A stretch of DNA of 64,000 nucleotides from Chitinophagaceae bacterium (GCA_016710745.1 JADJVB010000005.1:1-64000), one strand, 5' to 3'. Counted from the first letter of the stretch, positions 47,480 to 57,199 are shown. The notes: generated by a model from the sequence alone, not told the origin. Program-made: numbers and translations.

Positions 47480-48631
47480 TTATTTTACTGAATACTGATT
47501 TACAAAGGCCGAGATCCAACCTACAGAACCATTTTTAACCAGGAAGAATTTTTTACGCTCAACAACTCCGTCAAACTGTCTCATAATTTTCAACAGCAAT
47601 CCGGTTCCCGACAACAGCGCACGTTGGTCAAAAACTTTATTTACCGTTTTTACATCTTTACCCACTTTTTCAGGGTCAACGGTATTCGGTGGCAGGGTTT
47701 TAACAAGGTAATAGTCGGAATACAGGCTTGGATTCCTGACCAGTTTATCTCTGAACTCCAACACTTCGTCGTAGGTTACCGTAATCACATCATTGTCGTT
47801 CAATTCGGGTGAAACCAGGGTTGCTACTGCCCAGGCAATTCCTCCGCTAAAAGCAATGTTATCACTTTTGGGAAATGCCCCGCTGGCATTTACTGCATAA
47901 ATAATTTCGTCGTGCTCGGCACCTGCCAAAACCCTGCTCAATTGGCTGTTATAATTTTCGAGGCTGGTATTGTCACCCAGCATTTTGACTGCCGCGTTAT
48001 TAGCGCTTTTTGTGCCCCAACTCAGTTCAAAAAGTTTAAAATCCTTTATGTTACCATAAGGGAAATATCCGCCCTTGGTATTACCGCTTCCAATATCAAT
48101 CAAAAAAGTGTTGTATCGCCTCGATTCGGGTACAATGCCCAGATGCGATAAACGTGCTTCTTCCTCAACACTTATCACGGAGACTTTTCTGTCGGGCTCA
48201 TTATTGATGTATTTAAAGGCGCTTATCAGTTGATCGATCCAGCTTTGTTTGTCGGCTTTTTGGGCCTGGATATATACACCGCTGCTAATAGCTGTAAAAA
48301 TATTGGCGGCGGGTATCTTATTTTGTTTACTGGCAACTTCGTATAAACCATTTAGTGCGGCCAGGGTAGCCTGGTAAGTTGGTTGCGTAAACGAAATAAA
48401 ATCAGTGTTAACCGACGTATCTTTTAAGATTCTGTAAGAGCTGTTATCAGCGTCGGTTCTGTTTATCTCCAACAAGCTCATTTTCACGCCTTTTGAACCC
48501 ACTTCAATACCAGCAAATGCACTGGCATTCTCATATTTTTGAATGGCACTGGTTTGGGCCTGCGAAAAAAAATGCAGCAATAAAACCGCTAATCCGGTAG
48601 CAAAAAACTTTCGTGTAAAACTCCTGTTCAT
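47480..48631 (-). CDS. secreted Ppx/GppA-fold (actin-like) protein
   Basis: 383 residues. N-terminal signal peptide (FFATGLAVLLLHFFSQAQ), then an actin-like/exopolyphosphatase fold: FAGIEVGSKGVKMSLLEI as phosphate-1 loop; FTAISSGVYIQAQ and VISVEEEARLSHLGIV as in Ppx/GppA (TSAxR...VISGxEEARL); FLIDIGSGNTKGGYF as phosphate-2 loop; and a late SGTGLLLK. Ppx/GppA proteins cut polyphosphate or pppGpp in the cytoplasm, so export is unusual. Several catalytic-region residues differ (IDIGSGN instead of IDIGGGS), and it may have become a binding protein. It starts the two-gene unit with the coiled-coil protein. Confidence 0.75.
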   Translation of the reverse strand: MNRSFTRKFFATGLAVLLLHFFSQAQTSAIQKYENASAFAGIEVGSKGVKMSLLEINRTDADNSSYRILKDTSVNTDFISFTQPTYQATLAALNGLYEVASKQNKIPAANIFTAISSGVYIQAQKADKQSWIDQLISAFKYINNEPDRKVSVISVEEEARLSHLGIVPESRRYNTFLIDIGSGNTKGGYFPYGNIKDFKLFELSWGTKSANNAAVKMLGDNTSLENYNSQLSRVLAGAEHDEIIYAVNASGAFPKSDNIAFSGGIAWAVATLVSPELNDNDVITVTYDEVLEFRDKLVRNPSLYSDYYLVKTLPPNTVDPEKVGKDVKTVNKVFDQRALLSGTGLLLKIMRQFDGVVERKKFFLVKNGSVGWISAFVNQYSVK

Positions 48632-48981
48632 CCCGCTATAATTTGCTTAAAATTAATGAAATATAATGGGGCCATTTAGACTTATTGCCCATTGTGTAAA
48701 AAATGTGATTAACACACATACATCCGGCTGGTGGGCTTATTAAAACACAAAAAAAATCCAGATTTTGGAAAAGGTATAACCAACCTAAGCACCTGATTTT
48801 TTGCCGAACCGGTTGAAAATTTCTACCTGATTGTTTGCTTTTATCGGATATTCTCTTTATTTTGTTAAAGAAATCACAAATTTTGATGATCAATTGACAA
48901 ACTTTTACGAATTTTTTAATTCGTGACCCCCTGGAAACAGAAAATTAGGTAACTAAATTTTTTAATCTAAAATTCCAGTGT
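48632..48981. other. intergenic region without recognised features
   Basis: 350 bp of AT-rich DNA between divergent genes, presumably the promoters of both. A minus-strand open frame across it has no coding character. Confidence 0.4.
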
Positions 48982-49086
48982 ATGAAAAAGTTTTATTCTT
49001 CTACTATTAAGGATGTTGTTACTGCTATCGGCATTATTGCAGGTTATTATGCCTTGATGGCGCTTATTGTAACAGTTGCCTGGTAA
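48982..49086 (+). CDS. 34-residue membrane microprotein
   Basis: MKKFYSSTIKDVVTAIGIIA continues into one TM helix ending LMALIVTVAW. The ATG follows AT-rich leader sequence and the stop is closely followed by a strong terminator, so a dedicated short transcript is likely. Not recognised. Confidence 0.55.
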   Translation: MKKFYSSTIKDVVTAIGIIAGYYALMALIVTVAW

Positions 49087-49103
49087 CATCTGCTAAAAAA
49101 AGT

Positions 49104-49144
49104 AAAGCCTTATTCCTGAATGGTTAGGAATAAGGCTTTTTTTT
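49104..49144 (+). terminator. strong intrinsic terminator
   Basis: Perfect 14-bp stem AAAGCCTTATTCCT / AGGAATAAGGCTTT, eight-base loop, then a T run. It ends the microprotein transcript. Confidence 0.8.
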
Positions 49145-49174
49145 AAATGCGTTTGCCTGCTAAATCAGTTAAAA

Positions 49175-49621
49175 CTAGGCCAGGATTATTTTTTCCATGA
49201 TATCACCACCCCGTATATCGTCAATGATATCGAGACCTTCAACAATTTTTCCAAAACAGGTATGTACACCATCCAGGTGAGAGGTATTTGAACGATTATG
49301 ACAGATAAAGAACTGCGATCCCCCGGTATTTAAACCCCGGTGTGCCATCGACATTACTCCCCGATCATGTACTTGTTTACTCCCTTTTAACTCGCAATTG
49401 ATGGTGTAACCCGGTCCGCCCGACCCGGTTCCGCTGGGGCAACCACCCTGGATCATAAAATTGGGTATCACCCGATGAAAGCTTAATCCATTGTAAAAAC
49501 CCTCCCCGATCAACTTTTTAAAATTCGCCACCGCTATGGGTGCGTCGTCATCATATAATTCAAAAGTTAGAATCCCCTTGTTCGTGTGAATTTCGCCCCG
49601 GGTTAATGTAACATCACTCAT
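49175..49621 (-). CDS. cyclophilin-type peptidyl-prolyl cis-trans isomerase
   Basis: 148 residues, no signal peptide, so cytoplasmic. FHRVIPNFMIQGG holds the catalytic Arg, and GVMSMAHRGLNTGGSQFFI (Gln/Phe site) and LDGVHTCFGKIVEGL complete the fold. It catalyses proline isomerisation during folding. It is the last gene of the minus-strand glycan string, 6 bp after the glycosyltransferase. Confidence 0.93.
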   Translation of the reverse strand: MSDVTLTRGEIHTNKGILTFELYDDDAPIAVANFKKLIGEGFYNGLSFHRVIPNFMIQGGCPSGTGSGGPGYTINCELKGSKQVHDRGVMSMAHRGLNTGGSQFFICHNRSNTSHLDGVHTCFGKIVEGLDIIDDIRGGDIMEKIILA

Positions 49622-49627
49622 GTTCTT

Positions 49628-50794
49628 TTAATTTTTTAGATTAGTATAAAGGTCCAGGAACTGCTTTCCAACTTTACCGAAACTGAATTTTTCGGCTGTG
49701 GCATTTGCGATCCCGGTTTTGTCAAAGGTATTCTTTTGCTCAATAAACTGTTTCAATTTTTCGGCCAGGGCAGCCGGATTTTCGCCTTCAGCAAAAATTC
49801 CGTTTATGCCCTCCGTTACCAATTCGTGAAACACGCTTAAATCACTCACGATAACCGGCACCCCACAGGCATTGGCTTCAATCAAAACACAACCAAAAGT
49901 TTCGAAACGCGAATACAGGATCAGTGCATCCGATTGTTGTATCGCTTTCGATAAAATATCGTGATCAACTTCTCCCCGGATGAAAACCCCGTTTTGCAGA
50001 CCGGAATCTATAATTAAATTTCTGATCGATTTGTTCATTGGCCCAAACAATTCCAATTCCACAGTGGGTTCATTTTTCAACATACTACATGCCTCCAGAA
50101 TAGCCTCTGTATTCTTTTGGTAGATCATGGTGGAAATATGAATAAACCTCGTTGCAGCCATTTGCTCTTTTTCAGCGGGCTGAAAAAGATCGGTGTTTAC
50201 TGTGTTGGGAATGACCAAACTGTTTTTTATATGATACCGTTCAACCATGTACTTTTGAAAATAGGCCGATACAAACGTGCATACCTTTGCATTCGAAATA
50301 ATTTTTTGCCAGTAATACCGGTAAATAAAATGGTAATTTTTAATGTTAGGCCTTGCTTCCGGCAGGTAGCCGCCCCAATGCTCGGACAGAATATAAGGCA
50401 CTTTGTATTTTCTTTTGATCCACAAGGCAGTTAATCCCGCCTTCATAGCCATGTGCAGGTGAATAAATCGGGGCATGCCATGGTCTCTAATATATTGTTT
50501 TACGGCCTGTTTTAACAGGCGCCTGTATCTTAAGCCAGACAATAACCGGTCGAGAATTTTAATGGACGTAGTAAACGGCTTATAATAAATGATCTTTTCG
50601 CGCAGGCAACGGGTACCGCAATCAATTTCCCTTAATTCACTTTTGAATAAGCCCGACGAATCTTTAACTACATGTACCAGGTCAATATCGCAGTACCTGG
50701 CCGTGGCCATGGCATGGCGTTGAATAAAGTCCCCATCGAACGGGTGAACTTTTGATGGATAATTACTGGCCAGCCACAAAACTTTCATGTTCAT
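49628..50794 (-). CDS. glycosyltransferase family 4-like
   Basis: 388 residues, GT-B fold. The N-terminal domain (WLASNYPSKVHPFDGDFIQR) is typical of GT4; the C-terminal domain has the E-x7-E motif in SRFETFGCVLIEANACGVPVI and RFIHISTMIYQKNTEAILEA. It transfers a sugar from an NDP-sugar to a growing glycan or lipid carrier; donor and acceptor unknown. It follows a flippase and two methyltransferases on the same strand (10 bp after the nearest), suggesting surface polysaccharide assembly. Confidence 0.9.
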   Translation of the reverse strand: MNMKVLWLASNYPSKVHPFDGDFIQRHAMATARYCDIDLVHVVKDSSGLFKSELREIDCGTRCLREKIIYYKPFTTSIKILDRLLSGLRYRRLLKQAVKQYIRDHGMPRFIHLHMAMKAGLTALWIKRKYKVPYILSEHWGGYLPEARPNIKNYHFIYRYYWQKIISNAKVCTFVSAYFQKYMVERYHIKNSLVIPNTVNTDLFQPAEKEQMAATRFIHISTMIYQKNTEAILEACSMLKNEPTVELELFGPMNKSIRNLIIDSGLQNGVFIRGEVDHDILSKAIQQSDALILYSRFETFGCVLIEANACGVPVIVSDLSVFHELVTEGINGIFAEGENPAALAEKLKQFIEQKNTFDKTGIANATAEKFSFGKVGKQFLDLYTNLKN

Positions 50795-50803
50795 TTTTTA
50801 AAA

Positions 50804-51856
50804 TTACGGTTTCACGCCAATCATATTGAATCCGAAATCATCGGTTGTTGTTACTTTATTTTTGGTATACCCTTTCCTGGCAAACCAGTCCGCAACTTCA
50901 GCGTGTTCGTGTTCCGAACGATATTGAGGCGTAAACCAATCCAGAATATTCACCATCATCTCCCGGCTGTTCTGCTTATTCCCTTTCCATCTTTTGATAC
51001 AATAACTTACCGGAAAAATGGTAAACCGGTATAAATAATATTGTACCCCCAGCGGCAGTTTCGACGTAAACTTCCGGATCCAATTGAACAAATTGTGAAT
51101 CACATCCCTGCGGGGATGATACAGCCAAACACTCAATTTTCCTGCTTCTTTTACGATTGGTTCTATACAGTTAAACGCATGCGCTGCATTGGCTGTATGT
51201 ATCAATACCCCGCTGCAATGTACCAGATCAAAATGCCCGAACAAAAGTGGAGGATAATGCACATCACCCTCAATAAAATGTAGGTTCGCAAATTGGTTTC
51301 TTTTGTATGCTTCTTTCATACTATCCGCAAAATCCATGGCCACCAGGGTTTTGCAAAATGGTGCAATTAACACGTCCAGTTTCCCGTTTCCACAACCCGC
51401 GTCAAAAATAATTTTATGAGCCAGCGTTTCCCTGATTTCATCAGTTTCTTTTAAAAACCGGGCAACCATGGCTTCATCATCAGCATCCCAGGTTTTGTCC
51501 GCATCGTATTGATAAACTGACCATTCTTTGGCAAAACTTTTCTTTGTGCGTTTATTTTTTTTTAGGGCTTCCTTTATCAATTCAGGGTATTTGTTCAGCA
51601 AACCTGTTTTCCGGTTTTCATAATCTGCATCGGCCTGTTTCAAAAATGAGGCATGATCCAAAAAAGCTTCAACGGTCAACCTGGGGATGCCGCCGATAAC
51701 CGGGTAAAACCAATCAGCCGTTGCATATAAAACAGCTTCATCCATAATATCCCGGTTTTCGCCATCAAGTAATTTCGCAGTTCTTTTAACCAGTTTTACC
51801 GTTAATTCTGAATGGGTAACCGGGCAACGCAATAAAGGGACCAGGGATTCCAGCAT
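50804..51856 (-). CDS. class I SAM-dependent methyltransferase with Trm112-like N-terminus
   Basis: 350 residues. Residues 1-60 resemble a Trm112-like small domain (LVPLLRCPVTHSEL, WFYPVIGGIPRL), which is fused to many sugar methyltransferases. Residues 100-330 are the Rossmann methyltransferase: IIFDAGCGNGKLDVLIAPFC is motif I and FIEGDVHYPPL motif III. Acceptor unknown; its position between another methyltransferase and a GT4 suggests glycan methylation. Confidence 0.83.
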   Translation of the reverse strand: MLESLVPLLRCPVTHSELTVKLVKRTAKLLDGENRDIMDEAVLYATADWFYPVIGGIPRLTVEAFLDHASFLKQADADYENRKTGLLNKYPELIKEALKKNKRTKKSFAKEWSVYQYDADKTWDADDEAMVARFLKETDEIRETLAHKIIFDAGCGNGKLDVLIAPFCKTLVAMDFADSMKEAYKRNQFANLHFIEGDVHYPPLLFGHFDLVHCSGVLIHTANAAHAFNCIEPIVKEAGKLSVWLYHPRRDVIHNLFNWIRKFTSKLPLGVQYYLYRFTIFPVSYCIKRWKGNKQNSREMMVNILDWFTPQYRSEHEHAEVADWFARKGYTKNKVTTTDDFGFNMIGVKP

Positions 51857-51912
51857 TTCGTCAGGGTATATTTGGTTCTGAATAATTGGTTTTAATTTTT
51901 CCCATGGTACAC

Positions 51913-52623
51913 TTATTTAGCCAGGATCATCATGGAATAACCACCCCATGCTTTTGCACTCCAGTGTTTATTGATCATAAAGGAAAAATTTCGCAATGTT
52001 TTTTTTACTGATCTTTTTAGCGAATTGGCCTCATCAACATCAACAACCGGTTTGCTGTACACCCAGTCAATGATCTCATAACCGGTGTCCTGCAACGCCC
52101 ATTCAACCATTTCTTTGCTGAAATAATGTATATGCCCAACCGACCGCCTTTGTTGAAGCAATACATGTGGTTTCATCACGGTTCGGCAACACAGATCCAG
52201 GGGAATATGAAAAACAAAATAATTGCTTTTATTCTTCAGCTTTCTTAAAAATCCATAATAATCGTCAACATGTTCCAGTACATCAATAACCAACATCAGT
52301 TCAGTAGATATATATTCTTCGGCCGTAAAGTCTTTGTTGTAAAACGATAATTTATCGGTTGTTTTTTTACCAGCCAGTTCAATCGCCTGCGGCGATATAT
52401 CATAACCGGTAAGCTTTTCGATCCGGGGATCTTTTTTGGCAAGTTGCACCAGATTTTCCCCGGCACCACAGCCGATCTCAATTACCTGTTTTGCTTCAAC
52501 CCGGTTTTTTTTCAGCAGGTTGATCATAATATCTGTTTTCCAGGCCGCATCGGCAATATCCCAGGTAGGGTTATTTTTAAAATACTCCCCGTTTGTATAT
52601 AAATCGTTACTGCTTATTTTCAT
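51913..52623 (-). CDS. class I SAM-dependent methyltransferase
   Basis: 236 residues. VIEIGCGAGENLVQLAKK is motif I (GxGxG), LTGYDISPQAIELAG motif II, and LMLVIDVLEHVDDYYGFL the post-motif. It overlaps the flippase gene by 17 bp at its start and belongs to the same transcript. Probably modifies a sugar or aglycone in the local glycan pathway. Confidence 0.85.
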   Translation of the reverse strand: MKISSNDLYTNGEYFKNNPTWDIADAAWKTDIMINLLKKNRVEAKQVIEIGCGAGENLVQLAKKDPRIEKLTGYDISPQAIELAGKKTTDKLSFYNKDFTAEEYISTELMLVIDVLEHVDDYYGFLRKLKNKSNYFVFHIPLDLCCRTVMKPHVLLQQRRSVGHIHYFSKEMVEWALQDTGYEIIDWVYSKPVVDVDEANSLKRSVKKTLRNFSFMINKHWSAKAWGGYSMMILAK

Positions 52624-53929
52624 TTTCTTTGTTACGTAATAATGAAACGCTATGCCTGATCTGCTTCCAGTCCGATCTTCTAAAGATAAAAAAATTGGCG
52701 ACGGAACAGGGATATTCTTTTCTAAAAACGAATATGATATACACCTGGTAAACGATATAACCCATACTGCTGATCATGGCTGCCGCGTTGATACCATATG
52801 CCGGAACAAAAAAAATATCCCCGATTAATATTACAACCAGCGCCAGCAACGACCCGGTGATATTAATCCCGATTTGATTTCTTCCGGCGAAATAAGCAGT
52901 TACCGTAAATATGCCCGACAAAGCTAAAATGCCGGGTATCAAAAATAAAAAAGGCTGGTACATGGCCGTAAAACTTTCACCAAAAACAAAAGGGAACAGC
53001 CAGCTACCGGTAATGGCTAAAACGGCCGTTATGAGGAGGTAAACGAAAAAGATGGTTCGGGATAAGAGTGTCAGCAATATATGTATCTTTTCTTTGTGCC
53101 CGCCGGCAGTCATCGGGAACACCGCACTTGCCAGGATCGTGGGCAGTATAAAAAACAAATGTACCAGTTTTGAAACCTGTATATAATTTCCCAATTCATC
53201 AGCCGTGCAGTATTTCTCTACAAAAAAATAATCGATCCTGTATAACAGAAAAAAAATAAGGTTGCCGGTAAATGCCAGTCCGCAGTATCGTAACAACATC
53301 TTATATTCAGCCCGGGATAAAAACTGCAGCAGGCTTCCCTGTATATATTTAAGTTTAGTGGCTATGGCTAAACATAGCCCCTGCACAAAATAAGACCCGA
53401 AATACACATAAAAATAATTTTCGTTATTGATAGCCGGCACTATCGACCTGCCTCCATAAGGGATCAATATGACCAGGATCAGGGTGCCGGCAATAATGAC
53501 AATACTGGGTATTTTAAAATTATTATCCGCATAAAAAAATCCTGAACAATAGGTTATTAAGAGGTTACCGCTGATATAAAGAACAGAAGAATACAGCAGA
53601 AGTGTTTTTGGTATGAAGGGATGATCTTCATAAAAAAAATAGAAAATGATTAAAAAGCTCATCAGGCCTGTAAACAACGACCAAACAATGGAAAAATTAA
53701 AAAGCCTTGTTGCCGGAATCTCTTTTTTAGCTGCGAAATAAATGATCCCCGACTCCAGGCTGAGACTGGACACCAATAAGATCAGGGCATAAATACTGCC
53801 CAGGTAATATACTGCCCCGCTAACAGCCGCCTCAAAATGGCGGGCTATTACTATATTGATCACAAAGGCGGAGATATAATACAAACCACGCCATACCATG
53901 GATTGCCATAAAACCTTTGCAGCGTGCAT
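52607..53929 (-). CDS. polysaccharide flippase (Wzx-like, MATE/MVF fold)
   Basis: 440 residues with about 12-14 TM helices. The start VLWQSMVWRGLYYISAFVIN and internal YCGLAFTGNLIFFLLYRIDY are typical of polysaccharide transporters (Polysacc_synt family). It flips a lipid-linked oligosaccharide across the inner membrane. First gene of the glycan string; 108 bp upstream lies the divergent Kir channel gene. Confidence 0.85.
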   Translation of the reverse strand: MHAAKVLWQSMVWRGLYYISAFVINIVIARHFEAAVSGAVYYLGSIYALILLVSSLSLESGIIYFAAKKEIPATRLFNFSIVWSLFTGLMSFLIIFYFFYEDHPFIPKTLLLYSSVLYISGNLLITYCSGFFYADNNFKIPSIVIIAGTLILVILIPYGGRSIVPAINNENYFYVYFGSYFVQGLCLAIATKLKYIQGSLLQFLSRAEYKMLLRYCGLAFTGNLIFFLLYRIDYFFVEKYCTADELGNYIQVSKLVHLFFILPTILASAVFPMTAGGHKEKIHILLTLLSRTIFFVYLLITAVLAITGSWLFPFVFGESFTAMYQPFLFLIPGILALSGIFTVTAYFAGRNQIGINITGSLLALVVILIGDIFFVPAYGINAAAMISSMGYIVYQVYIIFVFRKEYPCSVANFFIFRRSDWKQIRHSVSLLRNKENENKQ

Positions 53930-54037
53930 AATGAAGATGGTTTGTTTACTAATACTGGTTCAAAATCTTATATTTGACAAATTCAAATTTAACGGAATAG
54001 TCCAGTAAATAGATAAAAACAACCGGCGTTTATAAAT

Positions 54038-55033
54038 ATGGCACTGTTACGAAAAATTAATGCGAAGGCTAAAACGGAAATCAATACCGGGTTTGGAATA
54101 AATGCGTCGGACTATGGCGGCCGTTTCGTAAATAAAAACGGAAATCCCAATATTGAAAAAAGAGGTGTTCAGTTTTTTGAAAAAATAAGCTGGTTTCATT
54201 CGATGCTGGAATTGCCCAGGTGGAAATTCTTTGCCTTGATCTTTGCCTTCTATGTTATCGTAAACTTCCTGTTTGCACTGATCTATTACTTTATGGGTGT
54301 TGAGCATTTAACCGGTATGAACACCAATAGTGAGCTGGATAAATTTGGTGAAGCTTTTTTCTTCAGCGCACAAACCTTTACAACGGTTGGCTATGGCCGC
54401 ATAAGCCCGTCGGGCTTTGGCACCAGTGCCGTTGCCGCTATTGAGGCATTGATCGGGCTATTGAGCTTTGCTTTGGCTACCGGTTTGCTTTACGGCCGCT
54501 TCAGCAAACCTACGGCCCATATCAGGTTTTCGGAGAACGCCGTGATCGGCCCTTATAAAGACATCAGCGGTTTCATGTTGCGCATCGCGCCTTTTAAGAA
54601 TATTACATTGACTGATGCCGAAGCCAAATTAACCTTAGGTATGGTGTTGGAAGAAAACGGCGTTAAAAAAAATAAGTTCTTTCCGTTAGACCTGGAACTG
54701 AGCACAGTCAACTCGTTAACACTAAGCTGGACCATCGTTCACCCCATTACCGAAGAAAGTCCGTTGTATGGATTCACGGAGGCTGACTTCAATAGTATCC
54801 AGGGCGAGTTCATTGTTTATATCAAGGCCTTTGACGACAAGTTTAGCACAACCGTTGTAGCCCGCAGTTCGTACATTTTCAAAGAAATAGTCGTGGGTGC
54901 TAAATTTATTCCCATGTATCATCAAAACGAATTGGGAAATAAGACTATCCTGGACCTGGAAAAACTGAACAGCTTTGTGCCGGCTTCAATAAACAGCCAA
55001 CTTATCACGATAGACAAAGTTGTGAATTCCTGA
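54038..55033 (+). CDS. inward-rectifier potassium channel (KirBac type)
   Basis: 331 residues. TM1 at about 63-86 (FFALIFAFYVIVNFLFALIY), pore helix and selectivity filter T116-V-G-Y-G120 within FFFSAQTFTTVGYGR, TM2 at about 128-150 (AIEALIGLLSFALATGLLYGR), then the large cytoplasmic beta domain (residues 155-320) with SENAVIGPYKDISGFMLRIA and the Kir G-loop region. It passes K+ as a tetramer. Convergent with tpiA: the genes abut at one base, sharing no visible terminator. Confidence 0.93.
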   Translation: MALLRKINAKAKTEINTGFGINASDYGGRFVNKNGNPNIEKRGVQFFEKISWFHSMLELPRWKFFALIFAFYVIVNFLFALIYYFMGVEHLTGMNTNSELDKFGEAFFFSAQTFTTVGYGRISPSGFGTSAVAAIEALIGLLSFALATGLLYGRFSKPTAHIRFSENAVIGPYKDISGFMLRIAPFKNITLTDAEAKLTLGMVLEENGVKKNKFFPLDLELSTVNSLTLSWTIVHPITEESPLYGFTEADFNSIQGEFIVYIKAFDDKFSTTVVARSSYIFKEIVVGAKFIPMYHQNELGNKTILDLEKLNSFVPASINSQLITIDKVVNS

Positions 55034-55795
55034 TTATTTTAAACTATTGATAATGGCGGCAAAATCTTCGGCTACCAAACTCGCTCCGCCAACCAATCCC
55101 CCATCCACATCAGGTTGCGCAAAAATAGCCGCGGCATTATTCGCTTTTACACTGCCACCATATAAAATGGAAATGCTGTCGGCAACAGCCGCTCCATATT
55201 GATTTGAGATCACGTTGCGAATATGGGCATGCATTTCCTGGGCCTGTTCATTGCTGGCGGTTTTACCGGTGCCGATCGCCCAAATGGGTTCGTAGGCGAT
55301 AACAAAACCGGTTAATTGTTCGGCCGATAAATGAAATAAACTTTCTTTCAATTGCGTTTCAACATAACTGTTTTGTGATTCAGTCTCCCGTATCGAAAGC
55401 GGTTCGCCGCAACAGAAGATCGGTTGTAACCCATTCTCCAGGCAAATATTTATTTTGCCAGCCAGCATAGCATGGGATTCATTAAAATACTCCCGACGCT
55501 CGCTATGGCCCAGTATTACATAATCAACGGCAATGCTTTTCAACATCTCTGCACTTACTTCGCCTGTATAAGCGCCACTTTTTTTATCAGAACAGTTTTG
55601 GGCAGCCACAAAAACGTTCTTCCTGCCGGCGAGTTTACTTTTTATATTCACCAGGTAGGGAAAGGGTACGCCAAATACCGCTTCCTGGTTTTCATTAAGA
55701 TCATGTGGTGTTGCCAGTAATGCATCCATCAGTATTTCTGCCTCTTGCAGGGTTAAATTCATTTTCCAGTTTGCAGCAGCAATTTGTTTACGCAT
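55034..55795 (-). CDS. tpiA: triosephosphate isomerase
   Basis: 253 residues, TIM barrel. It interconverts dihydroxyacetone phosphate and glyceraldehyde 3-phosphate. Catalytic Lys11 in ANWKMN, His in GHSERREYF, Glu in AYEPIWAIGTGK (with loop 6), and the phosphate loop ILYGGSVKANNA. Full length. 12 bp downstream of the GlmU-like gene, so probably cotranscribed. Confidence 0.97.
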   Translation of the reverse strand: MRKQIAAANWKMNLTLQEAEILMDALLATPHDLNENQEAVFGVPFPYLVNIKSKLAGRKNVFVAAQNCSDKKSGAYTGEVSAEMLKSIAVDYVILGHSERREYFNESHAMLAGKINICLENGLQPIFCCGEPLSIRETESQNSYVETQLKESLFHLSAEQLTGFVIAYEPIWAIGTGKTASNEQAQEMHAHIRNVISNQYGAAVADSISILYGGSVKANNAAAIFAQPDVDGGLVGGASLVAEDFAAIINSLK

Positions 55796-55807
55796 AATTC
55801 AGTTGGT

Positions 55808-56992
55808 TTAATAAAGTTTGTAAATATCGGTCAAAATTTGTTTTTCCCTATCCGTGATCGTCTGGTCTTTTAGTTTTTTCCAGTTATCGATATCAACAAA
55901 TGCTTTTTTCAATTTGTATTTGGTGATCCCGTCAACACCCCAGGAGAAATTGGCAATCAGTTTGGGCGTTAATCCCGGTGCTAAAATATTGCAACAAACA
56001 CCTACCGTGGTTCCTGTATTAAACGACGTGTTGATAGCTGCTTTCGAATAATCGCCCATCAACAAACCACCCTTGGTACCGGCACCTACTTCTCTTTTAT
56101 CAGCATCTACCCAGAATTTTACCTCCCCGGCATTATTTTTTACGTTGCTGTTGGTGGTTCCGGCGCCCAGGTTGCACCACTCCCCTAAAACACTGTCGCC
56201 CAAATACCCGTCATGCGCTTTATTACTATATCCAAACAACACCGAATTCTTAATTTCACCGCCAACCGTACAATGCGGCCCGATGGTGGTAGCACCGTAT
56301 ATCCTGGTTCCCATTTTTACAACGGCGCTTTCGCAAATAGCTACCGGCCCCCTGATCAAACTGCCTTCCATGATCAGTGCATTTTTGCCGATATAAATTG
56401 GGCCCTCACTGGCGTTTAATACACAATGTTCCAGTTTTGCACCAGCTTCAATAAATACCTGGGATGGGTTGGTGATCTTATTTGTTGGGGATGGTGTTTT
56501 TGCTTTACGGCGGGAACAAATCAAATCAAAATCTTCCCTGATGGCCAAATCGTTCATTTGAAAAATATGCCAAGGGTAATGAATAGCATGCATTGGACCT
56601 TTGTAATCAACAGAACGGTTTATTTTGATCTGGTGCAGGGCCTGCACTTCCTTATTTGAAAATTTAAACGCAACACCGCCTTCGGTGGCAGAGGTCAGGA
56701 ATTCGCCATTATTAAGTTTTTTGATCTTTTCAATGATCGTTTTCGAAGGCAGCACATTGGCGTGTACCAACAGGTAATCGTCTTTGCCAATGCCCTTATC
56801 GATCTTTATTGATCGTTCAGTATCCAGGAAATGATCTTCCCATTTATCGGCGGAATCGATCTTTAAATACCGCTCCCATTTTTCACGGATGGTTAAGATA
56901 CCCACCCGGATATCCTGGATATGTCTGGTATAGGTAAAAGGATGCAGGTTTTCGGGTTTACAGTATTCTTCTGTGAAAATGATTCGGTGCAT
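55808..56992 (-). CDS. GlmU-like putative sugar nucleotidyltransferase / acyltransferase
   Basis: 394 residues. The N-terminal domain starts RIIFTEEYCKPENLHPFTYT, a Bacteroidota-specific nucleotidyltransferase-like domain, and the C-terminal half (about 185-360) is a left-handed beta helix of hexapeptide repeats (APIYIGKNALIMEGS-type text: IYIGKNALIMEGSLIRGP, GATTIGPHCTVGGEI, LGAGTTNSNVKN). Members of this group are called GlmU-like and may act on a sugar phosphate or UDP-sugar, but activity is not assured. Precedes tpiA. Confidence 0.82.
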   Translation of the reverse strand: MHRIIFTEEYCKPENLHPFTYTRHIQDIRVGILTIREKWERYLKIDSADKWEDHFLDTERSIKIDKGIGKDDYLLVHANVLPSKTIIEKIKKLNNGEFLTSATEGGVAFKFSNKEVQALHQIKINRSVDYKGPMHAIHYPWHIFQMNDLAIREDFDLICSRRKAKTPSPTNKITNPSQVFIEAGAKLEHCVLNASEGPIYIGKNALIMEGSLIRGPVAICESAVVKMGTRIYGATTIGPHCTVGGEIKNSVLFGYSNKAHDGYLGDSVLGEWCNLGAGTTNSNVKNNAGEVKFWVDADKREVGAGTKGGLLMGDYSKAAINTSFNTGTTVGVCCNILAPGLTPKLIANFSWGVDGITKYKLKKAFVDIDNWKKLKDQTITDREKQILTDIYKLY

Positions 56993-57112
56993 ATGGTAAA
57001 ACTACTAAGAAGAATGTAAAAATTAATAAACGAGCCTATGAATTAAGTCATTGTTCATTAACTGAATTTATCGTATTGCCGTTTAGTGCAACCATGGCTA
57101 CCGGGATTGGCG

Positions 57113-57143
57113 TAAAAAAAATCCCCCCGGAGAACCGGAGGGA
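57113..57143 (-). terminator. terminator of the rpmE gene
   Basis: On the minus strand TCCCTCCGG-TTCT-CCGGGGGGA is followed by a run of T, 57 bp after the L31 stop. Confidence 0.65.
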
Positions 57144-57199
57144 CTTAAAGTATAGCCATGAAAAACAAACTTTAAATAAAGATAATGATCTCTATTAAA

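Noticed and set aside
48636..48893. 85-residue minus-strand ORF upstream of the Ppx/GppA-like gene
   Set aside because: Composition looks like promoter DNA, and it sits in the divergent intergenic region.
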